Shown here piece by piece: positions 15,652-24,369 of a stretch of 64,000 nt of DNA. How positions within the stretch are numbered: position 1 is the first letter of the stretch; each line of letters begins with the position of its first letter. This DNA comes from Hellea balneolensis DSM 19091. Its GTDB lineage: Bacteria > Pseudomonadota > Alphaproteobacteria > Caulobacterales > Maricaulaceae. The stretch is taken from contig NZ_AUAC01000002.1 of NCBI RefSeq assembly GCF_000428525.1, positions 1 to 64,000 of the forward strand, given 5' to 3'. The notes beneath the pieces are model-generated. The model worked only from the letters and a program-made list of their open reading frames with translations. It made no database searches and was not told the DNA's origin. The translations under genes and the position numbers were made by a program.

Positions 15652-16686
15652 ATGGGTTATTTTGTAGGATTAGATGTCGCACTGCGATCTTTGGCTCTGT
15701 GCGTGATTGACAGTGACGGTAAGATTGTTCTGGAACGAGCCTTAGATTGTGAAGTCGAGGCAATACACGAATGCCTCGCGAAGTTTGGTCATCCGGTATA
15801 AAAGATCGGCTTTGAAGCGGGCACGATGAGTCAAACGTTATTTTATGGATTGCAAGAAGTTGGTTACTATGTTGTCTGCATGGAAGCTCGCCATGTCAGT
15901 GCGGCTTTGTCTGCCATGCGCAACAAAACGGATAAGAATGATGCCAGAGGTATAGCGCAGATCGTACGTTCGGGTTGGTACCGCCCAGTACATATGAAGA
16001 GCCGAGAAGCCCATTATATAAAAGCTCTCCTCACAAGCCGTAAGGCCGTTCTGCGTAAATGCGTTGATCTGGAGAATGAGATACGCGGCCTGTTCAAGGC
16101 TTTTGGGATTAGACTGCCCGCGCCACTCTCGCATACGAAATTCGAAGACACTGTACGCCCCATTATGGACGCAGATGAAGGTTTGGCTTTTGCCCTTCTG
16201 CCAATGCTGGAAGCCCGCGCTGCACTATATGTGCATTACAGAGAACTCGACAAAAGGGTAAAATTAGTGGCGCGACAAGACCCTATCTGCAGCCTTCTTA
16301 TGACAACACCGGGTGTTGGCGCGATGACAGCCCTCCACTTCAAAGCTGCGATTGATGATCCAACGCGGTTTACATCCTCTAGGAATGTTGCTGCCCACTT
16401 CGGACTTACTCCCAGACGCTCTCAATCTGGCGAGATGGATAACACAGGCCGGATATCTCGGGCCGGTGATGCCGATGTGAGAGCCGCTCTATACTCAGCG
16501 GCTAACTCCCTGCTTACTCGAACCAAACAGATGTCCCCGCTCAAGGCCTGGGGATTACGGCTAATAAGGTCCAGAGGTCGCAAACGTGGCACTGTGGCTG
16601 TTGCTCGTAAATTAGCCGTTATTCTACATCGTATGTGGCTCGACGGCACACCTTATCGTTGGTCTGATATGGAGGACGCAAAATGA
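15652..16686 (+). pseudogene. IS110-family transposase with an in-frame stop codon
   Basis: The full reading frame from ATG 15652 (MGYFVGLDVALRSLALCVID, D8 being the first acidic residue of the DEDD site) meets a TAA at 15799-15801. It then continues in the same frame with KIGFEAGTMSQT, DKNDARGIAQ and the C-terminal Transposase_20 domain (MTTPGVGAMTALHF, HFGLTPRR, NTGRISRAGDADVRAAL with the conserved serine). Without the stop the protein would be about 344 residues, normal for the family. A downstream restart at ATG 15826 would lack the first catalytic residues. The simplest reading is a recently inactivated element, because the rest of the frame is intact. Confidence 0.88.
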
Positions 16687-16960
16687 GGCGCTAAACCTTC
16701 ATATTAAAACCAACGGTTCGTCCTGACCCAGACGAGGTGTTTGTGGATGACGCCGATTAGGTCTCCTGTGCCATCTTATTATGAGCACGCCTCAAAGCAA
16801 GGCGCTCCACACACCGATTCCGAAACATGCATGCAGCGGCTATCCCTGATCAGTCGACTGCGAAGAGAAGCGTGACACGGGAAAGAACAGAACCATTAAT
16901 TAAAAGAAATTAGGAACTTGACTCAACAAACCAATTAAAGAAGGAGACGTAAACTCAGAG
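16687..16960 (+). other. Noncoding 3' end of the IS110-type element, with a bulged hairpin
   Basis: No gene is visible. A stable bulged hairpin forms from GAG-CA-CGCCT (16783-16792) and AGGCG-CTC (16800-16807) with a CAAAGCA loop. In the IS1111 branch of the family the long noncoding region after the recombinase encodes the bridge RNA, so this stretch is a candidate for that RNA. The sequence after about 16960 changes character and is probably outside the element. This is inference from family architecture; no promoter or alignment supports it directly. Confidence 0.35.
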
Positions 16961-16978
16961 GAGAAGTTCCGACCTGAT

Positions 16979-17015
16979 CTGACAGTTCCGCAGATTTTTA
17001 GCGGTGATCTGTCAG
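16979..17015. repeat. Two-tier hairpin with near-identical flanking words
   Basis: CTGACAG (16979-16985) pairs with CTGTCAG (17009-17015), and inside it CCGC (16988-16991) pairs with GCGG (17001-17004). The same DNA also forms a near direct repeat, GATCTGACAGTTC and GATCTGTCAGTTC, differing at one base. It lies between the IS110 remnant and parC. It could be an IS end or a transcription signal; there is no T-run. Confidence 0.45.
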
Positions 17016-17153
17016 TTCAAGTTCAGTGTATGAACTTTTCCTTCCAGATAGCTTTACCCTCCATCATAGTCGCGTGCGTTATACGTCCAAGCTCTTGCGA
17101 GTCATTCGGGCCTATGCCCGCTTTGACGGCGCGAATATTATGATGCGGCTTAA

Positions 17154-17264
17154 GCTGGATATGCTTTGCAATCGGGCGTGGCGGCAGGCTGTTTTGCGGA
17201 ATCTGAACGGCTAAAGGCGCGGGCTCGTGCCATTATACGGGCCTGTGCGTTACTTAAATCTTAG
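17154..17264 (+). pseudogene. Possible 3' remnant of an unidentified gene before parC
   Basis: A 36-codon open segment ends at a stop at 17262-17264 with charged, helix-like coding character (FAESERLKARARAIIRAC then ALLKS). It has no start codon of its own and an in-frame stop at 17151-17153. It may be the tail of a gene lost when the IS element and scar formed. A different-frame open stretch (17026-17214) covers the same DNA and is not convincing. I cannot name the parent family. Confidence 0.25.
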
Positions 17265-17346
17265 AAAAAGCACGGGATTATGGCCTGTTGATGTGGAGCG
17301 TAGGGGTGCGCCTCGCTATGATGGAGCCGAATCATAAGAGATCTCC

Positions 17347-19605
17347 ATGACTGATGACAACACGACTGAAGGCGGCCTTCCTGAGGACGGCGTAATTGAA
17401 GAGCATATCGATGATGCTTTGTCGTCACGTTATCTCGCTTATGCTCTTTCAACGATTACGCAGCGAGCTTTGCCGGATGTGCGCGACGGCTTGAAACCCG
17501 TTCACCGCAGGATCCTTTATGCGATGCGTCAGCTTAAGCTCAACCCTGAGACGGCGCATAAGAAGTCTGCGCGTATTGTCGGGGATGTTATGGGACAATA
17601 TCATCCCCATGGTGATGCCTCTATTTATGATGCGCTAGTCAAGCTCTCCCAGAGTTTCTCCTCGCGCTATCCTCTTGTCGATGGGCAAGGGAACTTTGGT
17701 AATATTGACGGGGATAGCCCGGCTGCCATGCGTTATACCGAAGCCAAAATGACGGCGGCGGGCGTTGCCTTGCTCGAAGGTCTTGAAGAAGATGCTGTCG
17801 ATTTCACGCTGACCTATAATGAAGAAGATGAAGAGCCTGTTGTTTTGCCCGCTGGTTTTCCTAACTTGCTGGCTAATGGCTCCACGGGTATTGCCGTGGG
17901 CATGGCGACGTCAATTCCGCCGCATAATGTGGCCGAGATATGCTCGGCGGCGCTGCACCTGATTAAGACGCCTAATGCCCGTATCTCGACCCTGATGGAT
18001 TATATACAAGGTCCAGACCTGCCCACGGGCGGCATTATTGTTGATAGTAAGGTGTCTATTCTGGACGCCTATAAAACGGGGAAGGGAAGCTTTAAGGTCC
18101 GCTCCCGCTGGCATAAAGAAGACCTTGGCCGCGGTATGTATCAGATTGTTGTCACGGAAGTTCCTTATCAGGTTCAAAAATCGCGTTTGATTGAAAAACT
18201 TGCCGAAGTGATTGAGACGAAAAAGGCGCCATGGCTCGAAGATGTGCGGGATGAGAGCGCCGAGGATATTCGGATTGTTCTGGAGCCTAAGAGCAAGAAT
18301 ATTGATCCTGACCTTCTCATGGAAAGCCTGTTTAAAATTACAGGTCTTGAGAGCCGCACATCACTTAACATGAATGTGCTGGACGCGACGCGCACGCCTC
18401 GCGTTATGGATTTAAAAGAGGTTATACAAGCCTTCCTTGATCATCGCCGTGTGGTTTTGCAGCGCCGCTCAAACCAACGCCTTGGTAAAATAATAGACCG
18501 TATGGAAATTTTAGATGGCTATATGATTGCCTTTCTAAATATCGATGAGGTCATTCGCATTGTCCGCTTTGAGGATAAACCCAAAGATGAATTGATTAAG
18601 GCTTTTAAGCTCACGGATCGTCAAGCCGATGCCATTTTAAATATGCGCTTACGGGCATTGAATAAGTTGCAAGAAGTTGAAATCAAAACCGAGCATGACA
18701 AGCTCGCTGTGGAGAAGGCAGAGATTGAAAGCTTGCTTGGTTCCGAGAAGAAGCAATGGGATAAAGTTGCGGAGCAGGTTAAGGCAGTTCGGGAGGCTTA
18801 CGGCCCAAAGACAGAGATTGGTGCGCGCCGCACGACATTTGCAGAAGCGCCTGAAATGGACATAGACTTCGCACAAGCCTTTATTGAGAAACAGCCTGTG
18901 ACGGTTGTTCTCTCAGAGAAAGGCTGGATACGCGCCATGAAAGGCCATGTCTCTGATACGGGGTCTATCAAATTTAAAGAGGGCGATAGCGCCGCCTTTA
19001 TTGTGCCTTGCCAGACAACAGATAAAATTATTCTCTTTGCCTCTAACGGTAAATTTTATACGATTGGCGCGGATAAGCTTCCGGGCGGGCGCGGTAACGG
19101 TGAGCCCATTCGCTTGATGATTGATTTGGAAAATGATCACACACCAATTGGCCTCTTCCTACATGACCCTGCACGCAAGCTCCTTGTGGCAAGCTCAGAG
19201 GGTTATGGCTTCCGCGTAAATGAAGCTGATGTAATTGCTTCTACAAAGGGTGGTCGTAAGACGCTCAATGTTAAGGGTGATGTGGAGGCTTTGCGCTGTG
19301 TTGAGGTCACAGGCGAAAAAATCGCATGTATCGGAGAGAACCGGAAGATTCTTGTCTTTGATGTTGAAGAGTTGCCGGAAATGACACGCGGTAAAGGTGT
19401 CCGCCTGCAAAAATATAAAGATGGCGGGTTAGCGGATATTACCACTTTCACAGCTTTAGAGGGCCTTAGTTTCGTCGATAGTGCAGGACGAACAAATAGC
19501 GTTCCCGATTGGAATATTCTTGAAGGAAAAAGAGCCGGGGCAGGGCGTATGGCCCCGAGAGGTTTCTCTCGTCAGGGCCTATTTGCTCCTGATAAACGAC
19601 TTTAG
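17347..19605 (+). CDS. parC: DNA topoisomerase IV subunit A
   Basis: ParC forms the breakage-reunion half of topoisomerase IV, which unlinks daughter chromosomes. The 752-residue protein shows the GyrA/ParC core: [35 protein letters not shown] and catalytic Y130 in [11 protein letters not shown] coiled-coil arm with [12 protein letters not shown] and a short C-terminal beta-pinwheel (about 500-752) with degenerate repeats follow, which suits ParC rather than GyrA. The position equivalent to quinolone-determining Ser80 of E. coli ParC is Ala91 here. It is the first intact core gene right of the scarred region, and it faces the M16 protease gene tail to tail. Confidence 0.93.
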   Translation: MTDDNTTEGGLPEDGVIEEHIDDALSSRYLAYALSTITQRALPDVRDGLKPVHRRILYAMRQLKLNPETAHKKSARIVGDVMGQYHPHGDASIYDALVKLSQSFSSRYPLVDGQGNFGNIDGDSPAAMRYTEAKMTAAGVALLEGLEEDAVDFTLTYNEEDEEPVVLPAGFPNLLANGSTGIAVGMATSIPPHNVAEICSAALHLIKTPNARISTLMDYIQGPDLPTGGIIVDSKVSILDAYKTGKGSFKVRSRWHKEDLGRGMYQIVVTEVPYQVQKSRLIEKLAEVIETKKAPWLEDVRDESAEDIRIVLEPKSKNIDPDLLMESLFKITGLESRTSLNMNVLDATRTPRVMDLKEVIQAFLDHRRVVLQRRSNQRLGKIIDRMEILDGYMIAFLNIDEVIRIVRFEDKPKDELIKAFKLTDRQADAILNMRLRALNKLQEVEIKTEHDKLAVEKAEIESLLGSEKKQWDKVAEQVKAVREAYGPKTEIGARRTTFAEAPEMDIDFAQAFIEKQPVTVVLSEKGWIRAMKGHVSDTGSIKFKEGDSAAFIVPCQTTDKIILFASNGKFYTIGADKLPGGRGNGEPIRLMIDLENDHTPIGLFLHDPARKLLVASSEGYGFRVNEADVIASTKGGRKTLNVKGDVEALRCVEVTGEKIACIGENRKILVFDVEELPEMTRGKGVRLQKYKDGGLADITTFTALEGLSFVDSAGRTNSVPDWNILEGKRAGAGRMAPRGFSRQGLFAPDKRL

Positions 19606-19624
19606 TCCAATCCTTAAGTTTTGT

Positions 19625-19659
19625 CATCCCGACGCGACGCAAAGCCTCACGACGGGATG
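19625..19659. repeat. Extragenic inverted repeat between parC and the M16 protease gene
   Basis: CATCCCG (19625-19631) and CGGGATG (19653-19659) form 7-base arms with a 21-base centre. Short CATCCCG/CGGGATG palindromes of this type are common between convergent genes in alphaproteobacteria. There is no T-run in either direction, so it may be an extragenic palindrome rather than a simple terminator. Confidence 0.5.
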
Positions 19660-19670
19660 TTAGATATTAT

Positions 19671-22577
19671 CTATTTGACGGGCTCTCCGTCAGCATCGAC
19701 TTCGATAACCTTATACCCAAGCGCTTCAATTTCGCCCATATATTTGGCCTTGTCGCCGACGACGACCATAATCATTTCGTCCAGATTAAGATGTTTCTTA
19801 GCAAGGGTGTCGATCTCTTCTTTGCCTATACCTTGTAAGATATCAGCCTGTTCATCTACAAATGAGGGCTTAAGATCATAGGTCATCATCTGGCCAAGGA
19901 AGCCAAGCTTTTGACGCGGGGTCTCATAGGAGCGTGCATCACGTTGCCCGATAGCCGACTTGGTAAATTCAAGCTCTTCTGGCGTTATGCCTTCTTCATA
20001 GAACCCGGAGATTTCTTTGACAAATTCTGTAATTGAGGCCGCCGTAGAGTCGGCGCGGACACCTGCACCTGCGCGGTACCATCCCCGTGTCTCGTTCCCG
20101 CTAAAGAATGAACGCGCGCCATAGGTATAGCCTTTATCTTCACGAAGGTTCAGGTTGATACGTGAGTTAAAGGCGCCGCCAAGCGGATAATTCATAAGCC
20201 CTGAACGATAATATTCGCCGGTCGCATCATAAGGTAAGGCTCGTTGACCGATACGGATTTCGGATTGAGGCGCGCCAGGTTGATCCATGAAGTAGACCGT
20301 TTTACCTTGAAGCTCAGGAAACGCTTTAGATTCGGGCATAGCGACGTCTCCGCCTTCCCAGGCTTTTAGAGGCTCCAGGGCTTTGGTTAGCGCGCCTTTG
20401 CTAAGATCACTGACCGCTATGATACTAGCGATTTTTGGAGAGTAATGCGTCCCGTAAAACGCTTTTACGTCATCAAGTGTAATGTTTTGAGCCGTCTCTT
20501 CCGTACCTGCATTGCCAAATGCGAAGTTGTTGTTGGCGCCATACATTTTTTTGTTAAATATCTCGCTAGCCGTTTGACTAGGCTGCTTTTTCGCTTGGCG
20601 AATACCTTGTAGCGTATTGGCTTGGTTGCGTTCAAAGTCAGCTTGGTCAAATTTAGGCTCTAGAAGTGAAGCCACAGCAAGTTCTACCGTCTTATCAAGG
20701 TTTTTACTCAGGCTGCGAATACGCAAGGTCGTGAAACTATCGCCCGAAGACCAGCTATAGCTAGACCCAAGTTTCGCAAGCTCATTAGAGATGTCTTCAA
20801 CCGACATAGACTGTGTGGCTTCATCCACCATGGCCGCTGTCATAGCGGCGAGGCCAAGCTTATCCATAGGTTCGTGCATTTGGCCTGTTTTGATCCGAAG
20901 GCTGATAGTCGTTGTTGGGACTTCATCATTGATGGCGCCAAGAAGCGGTATATCCCCAACAGTCGCATTATAGACATCCGGTGCTTTTATAGATGGATTG
21001 GGACCTGCTGGAGGAACAACGGCTCTATCGAAATTATCTTCCGGTAACTGCCAATCTACATCAGGGGACGGCCCGTCTTCTGGAATTGTACGCTCATAAC
21101 GCTCCCACGTATCAGGCGCCGCTATAGCCTCTGTCATGCCTTCGGGTACGATTGACATAATAACGGCATTTTGGCCTTTGATGTATTGATTATAAACGCG
21201 CATCACATCGGCTTTGGTGACGTTTTCATAACGGGCCATGTCATCTGCAATACCGTTTGGAGAGTCGCGATATGTCTCATAGGCCGCGAGCTGCGAGACT
21301 TTTCCGCTCACGCTTTCAAGACCGTAAATCATGCCAGAAACAATATCGGCTTTCACGCGGGTTAGGTCATCATCTTCAACGCCGCGACCTTCAAATTCCA
21401 CAAGTGAATCCCGAATGACTTTTTCCATATCTGCGAGTGACTTCACGCGCGCGGGATTAGCCAGTGCAAATAATGTGAAGCTACAAGAAATTTCGCGGCA
21501 GAAATGACCTGCTGAGGATTGTACGGTCAGGCCAGGCTTATCTAAGTTTTTGTAGAGAAGGGATGTTTGTCCGCCTCCCATAATGTTTTGCAAGACATCA
21601 AGAGGGGCCTCATCAGGATGGTTCGCGTGAACTGTTGGCCAAGACATGTATAAGAGCGGAAGGCGGGCGTTTTTGTCCTCGAGTGAAATATAGCGGTCTT
21701 CATCCAATGTGACCGGAACATATTCAGGGTCTGTGACTTCAGGGCCTGTCGGGATTGGCGCGAAATATTTACTGACCCATTCCAGCGTCTGGGCTTCGTC
21801 CAGATCGCCGCCAATTGTAATGACGGCATTATTAGGGCCATACCAACGCAGGAAAAACTTTTTCAAGTCATCTAATGTTGCGCGGTCGAGATCTTCGAGA
21901 TAACCGATGACAGACCAGCTATAGGGATGGCCTTCAGGGAATGTCGCTTCGCCGACACGTTCGCCCAGCAGACCGTAAGGTCTATTATCAACGCGTTGCC
22001 CGCGCTCATTTTTAACGGTTTCACGCTGAACTTCGAATTTCTCTTGTGTTACGGCATTTAAGAAATAGCCCATTCTGTCAGCTTCAAGCCAAAGCATCTT
22101 TTCGAGCTGGTTTGATGGGACTGTTTGGAAGTAATTTGTGCGGTCAGTATTTGTGGTGCCGTTAAGCGTACCGCCGGCTTCGGTGATGATTTTAAAATGT
22201 TCTTCATCCGCTACGTTCTCTGATCCTTGAAACATCATATGCTCAAAGAAATGTGCAAAGCCGGATTTGCCGATGTCTTCACGGCCAGAGCCGACGTGAT
22301 ACGTTACATCAACATGGACCAGAGGGTCCGATTTATCTTGGTGAATAACCACCGTCATGCCATTTGCGAGTTTGTATTTGTTATAAGGGATAACAACTTC
22401 ATCACCCGATTTTGTGACAGTCTCAACAAGTGTGACGCCATCAGGCAGGTCGATCTTAGCCATAGAGGTCGCGACATCTTTGGCTTTATTGGCGGCGTCT
22501 TTCGCCGTGTTTTCTGCGCCTTGGCACGCGGCGAGCATTAGGGCCACACTGGCTGATAATAAAAGTTTCTTGGTCAT
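19671..22577 (-). CDS. M16-family zinc peptidase, two-module lipoprotein
   Basis: This 968-residue protein has a lipobox LAAC (Cys18), so it is probably a periplasm-facing lipoprotein. The N-terminal module holds the inverted zinc motif H109-x2-E112-H113 (GFAHFFEHMMFQG) with a downstream NERGQRVDNRPYG region. The C-terminal module (about 530-968) is an M16_C-type half without the motif but with the substrate-gripping PLGGAFNSRINLNLREDKGY segment. This active-plus-inactive arrangement is standard for pitrilysin-like proteases that degrade small unfolded peptides in a closed chamber. It is the last gene of a minus-strand run, after a 69-base gap from the M48 gene. Confidence 0.9.
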   Translation of the reverse strand: MTKKLLLSASVALMLAACQGAENTAKDAANKAKDVATSMAKIDLPDGVTLVETVTKSGDEVVIPYNKYKLANGMTVVIHQDKSDPLVHVDVTYHVGSGREDIGKSGFAHFFEHMMFQGSENVADEEHFKIITEAGGTLNGTTNTDRTNYFQTVPSNQLEKMLWLEADRMGYFLNAVTQEKFEVQRETVKNERGQRVDNRPYGLLGERVGEATFPEGHPYSWSVIGYLEDLDRATLDDLKKFFLRWYGPNNAVITIGGDLDEAQTLEWVSKYFAPIPTGPEVTDPEYVPVTLDEDRYISLEDKNARLPLLYMSWPTVHANHPDEAPLDVLQNIMGGGQTSLLYKNLDKPGLTVQSSAGHFCREISCSFTLFALANPARVKSLADMEKVIRDSLVEFEGRGVEDDDLTRVKADIVSGMIYGLESVSGKVSQLAAYETYRDSPNGIADDMARYENVTKADVMRVYNQYIKGQNAVIMSIVPEGMTEAIAAPDTWERYERTIPEDGPSPDVDWQLPEDNFDRAVVPPAGPNPSIKAPDVYNATVGDIPLLGAINDEVPTTTISLRIKTGQMHEPMDKLGLAAMTAAMVDEATQSMSVEDISNELAKLGSSYSWSSGDSFTTLRIRSLSKNLDKTVELAVASLLEPKFDQADFERNQANTLQGIRQAKKQPSQTASEIFNKKMYGANNNFAFGNAGTEETAQNITLDDVKAFYGTHYSPKIASIIAVSDLSKGALTKALEPLKAWEGGDVAMPESKAFPELQGKTVYFMDQPGAPQSEIRIGQRALPYDATGEYYRSGLMNYPLGGAFNSRINLNLREDKGYTYGARSFFSGNETRGWYRAGAGVRADSTAASITEFVKEISGFYEEGITPEELEFTKSAIGQRDARSYETPRQKLGFLGQMMTYDLKPSFVDEQADILQGIGKEEIDTLAKKHLNLDEMIMVVVGDKAKYMGEIEALGYKVIEVDADGEPVK

Positions 22578-22646
22578 GGAGCTGTCCTCATAGGTCTAAT
22601 TCAGATTGTTATTATTGATTATCGATAAGTGTATAGTCTGTAAATT

Positions 22647-23714
22647 TTAGCGTGTCCATGGTCCTCGGCGTCCAAATGGGGGTCTATTTTCCCGCTTAGA
22701 CGTGTTTTGAGAACTCACACCGGAACGTTTTTGCGGGCGAGTATTTGTACCTGTTTGTCCACCGGCAAATTTGACCAAAGCTTCAATGCGCTTTTCTATA
22801 GGCGGGTGCGTGGCAAACATGCCGGCAAATCCTGTCCGTGCATTTTCAAAGGCCATCTCTTTAATTTCAGCCGGTACATTGTGTAATTCAGCGCGTCCTG
22901 AAATTTTCTGAAGCGCACGTATCATAGCGTCAGGGTTTTTGGTAAGCTCAACAGCTCCAGCATCGGCCATGAATTCACGCTTGCGGGACAGGGCAAAGCG
23001 CGTGAGCATTGCCAGAAGATAGGAGACGCCAATAATGGCTATGGCGAAAAAGATAAGGGCTCCCGCATTGCCGCCGCCGCTGCGTCTATGATGGTCATTT
23101 CGCGCCAGATTTGTTCTAAAGACGCTTCGCACTAAACCCTCTCCGACAAAGGCAAAAATACCAACGAAAATAACAGCAATAATCAGAAGCCGCACGTCGC
23201 GATTGCGGATATGAGACAGTTCATGCGCGATAACGGCTTCAAGCTCTTCGTCATCGAGGTTTTGCATGAGGCCCCGCGTCAGGGTCACAGTGTAATTTTT
23301 ATCTCGAATACCACTTGCGAAAGCATTCATTGCAGGGGTTTCGATGATTTTTAGTTTTGGAGTGGTTTCTCCTCGCGAGATCGATAGATTCTCTAACAAG
23401 CGATAAGCGCGGGGTTCTTGGGATATTGTGACGGACTTGGATTTTGTTGCCATGTCAATCATGGCTTGATGACCCATAAATGCGATTGCAAACCAGCCGC
23501 CGGCAGCCCCTAAAGCAATGGGAGCCGCGCTGGGCATTGTATTCAGAGCATAGACTAAACCCTGCTCGGTATTCATGTCAGAGGATATTGCGGTCCAAAG
23601 CAGGATAAGACCAAAGGCCATAAACAGCAACAGAACAGGAAATAAAATCAACAACACAACCGAGCGCAAGTTGTTGTTCCAAATATGTGTCTTCAGGCCA
23701 TAAGCTTTCATCAT
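22647..23714 (-). CDS. M48-family membrane metallopeptidase (HtpX-like)
   Basis: This 355-residue protein has two N-terminal membrane segments (about 15-40 and 63-82), the zinc motif HELSH (164-168), a further pair of hydrophobic segments (about 174-195 and 218-240) and the third ligand E247 in SRKREFMADAGAVEL. THPPIEKRIEAL near residue 295 is also typical. The tail is basic and disordered. It lies 24 bases after lemA, a pairing seen widely between LemA and M48 genes, and probably takes part in membrane protein quality control. ATG 23714 or the adjacent ATG 23711 may be used. Confidence 0.88.
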   Translation of the reverse strand: MMKAYGLKTHIWNNNLRSVVLLILFPVLLLFMAFGLILLWTAISSDMNTEQGLVYALNTMPSAAPIALGAAGGWFAIAFMGHQAMIDMATKSKSVTISQEPRAYRLLENLSISRGETTPKLKIIETPAMNAFASGIRDKNYTVTLTRGLMQNLDDEELEAVIAHELSHIRNRDVRLLIIAVIFVGIFAFVGEGLVRSVFRTNLARNDHHRRSGGGNAGALIFFAIAIIGVSYLLAMLTRFALSRKREFMADAGAVELTKNPDAMIRALQKISGRAELHNVPAEIKEMAFENARTGFAGMFATHPPIEKRIEALVKFAGGQTGTNTRPQKRSGVSSQNTSKRENRPPFGRRGPWTR

Positions 23715-23738
23715 GGCAAAAAGTCCGTGCGCTTAACC

Positions 23739-24305
23739 CTATGTATCGAAGTCAACAACTGGAGCTGTTTGAAGCGCTTCTCGGCCTTCAGGGGCTTCGA
23801 AAAACTCACGCGCGTGGAAGCCAAAGGGACCTGCTACGAGAACAGCCGGGAATTGTTCGCGGGACGTGTTATATTCTTGAGCAGCATTATTGTAAAAACG
23901 GCGAGACGCGGCGATCTTATTTTCAACATCTGCGAGTTGATCTTGGAGCTGAAGGAAATTGGTATTGGCTTTAAGGTCAGGATAGGCCTCAGCAAGCGCA
24001 AAGAGTTTACCAAGCGCTTGGGTTAAGAAGCCTTCTGCCGCCGCGGCGTCTTTGGGTGTGTCTGCTGAGACAGCCATGTTACGCGCCTTGATAACATCCT
24101 CAAATGTGCCTTTTTCATGTTTAGCGTAGCCTTTGACCGTATTGACGAGTTGAGGGACAAGGTCTTGGCGTTGCTTGAGCTGCACTTCAATATCGGACCA
24201 AGCTTGATTGCAAGTTTGTCGAAGGGCAACAAGACGGTTGTAAATACCGATAATGATGACGGCAAGAATGACAATAATGCCAAGGATAACGAGTAAAATT
24301 TCCAT
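23739..24305 (-). CDS. lemA: LemA family protein
   Basis: This 188-residue protein has one N-terminal membrane anchor (LLVILGIIVILAVIIIGIYN) followed by the LemA helical bundle. Landmarks are NQAWSDIEVQLKQRQDLVPQ, a central acidic/Ala-rich helix and FLQLQDQLADVENKIAASRR. The conserved YNTSREQFPAVLVAGPFGF tail is present. Its biochemical role is poorly defined; it is an envelope protein that often accompanies M48 or TPM-domain proteins, and here it directly precedes the M48 gene. No TPM (YgcG) gene is present beside it. Confidence 0.9.
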   Translation of the reverse strand: MEILLVILGIIVILAVIIIGIYNRLVALRQTCNQAWSDIEVQLKQRQDLVPQLVNTVKGYAKHEKGTFEDVIKARNMAVSADTPKDAAAAEGFLTQALGKLFALAEAYPDLKANTNFLQLQDQLADVENKIAASRRFYNNAAQEYNTSREQFPAVLVAGPFGFHAREFFEAPEGREALQTAPVVDFDT

Positions 24306-24369
24306 GAGTGTCCCCTAATTCGGAATGTGTTACTAGTTTAGCGGAAAAATCCTACAAAAGACAAATGAT

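Noticed and set aside
17026-17214. 62-codon open frame before parC
   Set aside because: No recognisable features; a different frame of the same DNA has better coding character.
19625-19659. Simple Rho-independent terminator for parC
   Set aside because: The inverted repeat has a 21-base centre and no T-run, so I list it as an extragenic palindrome.
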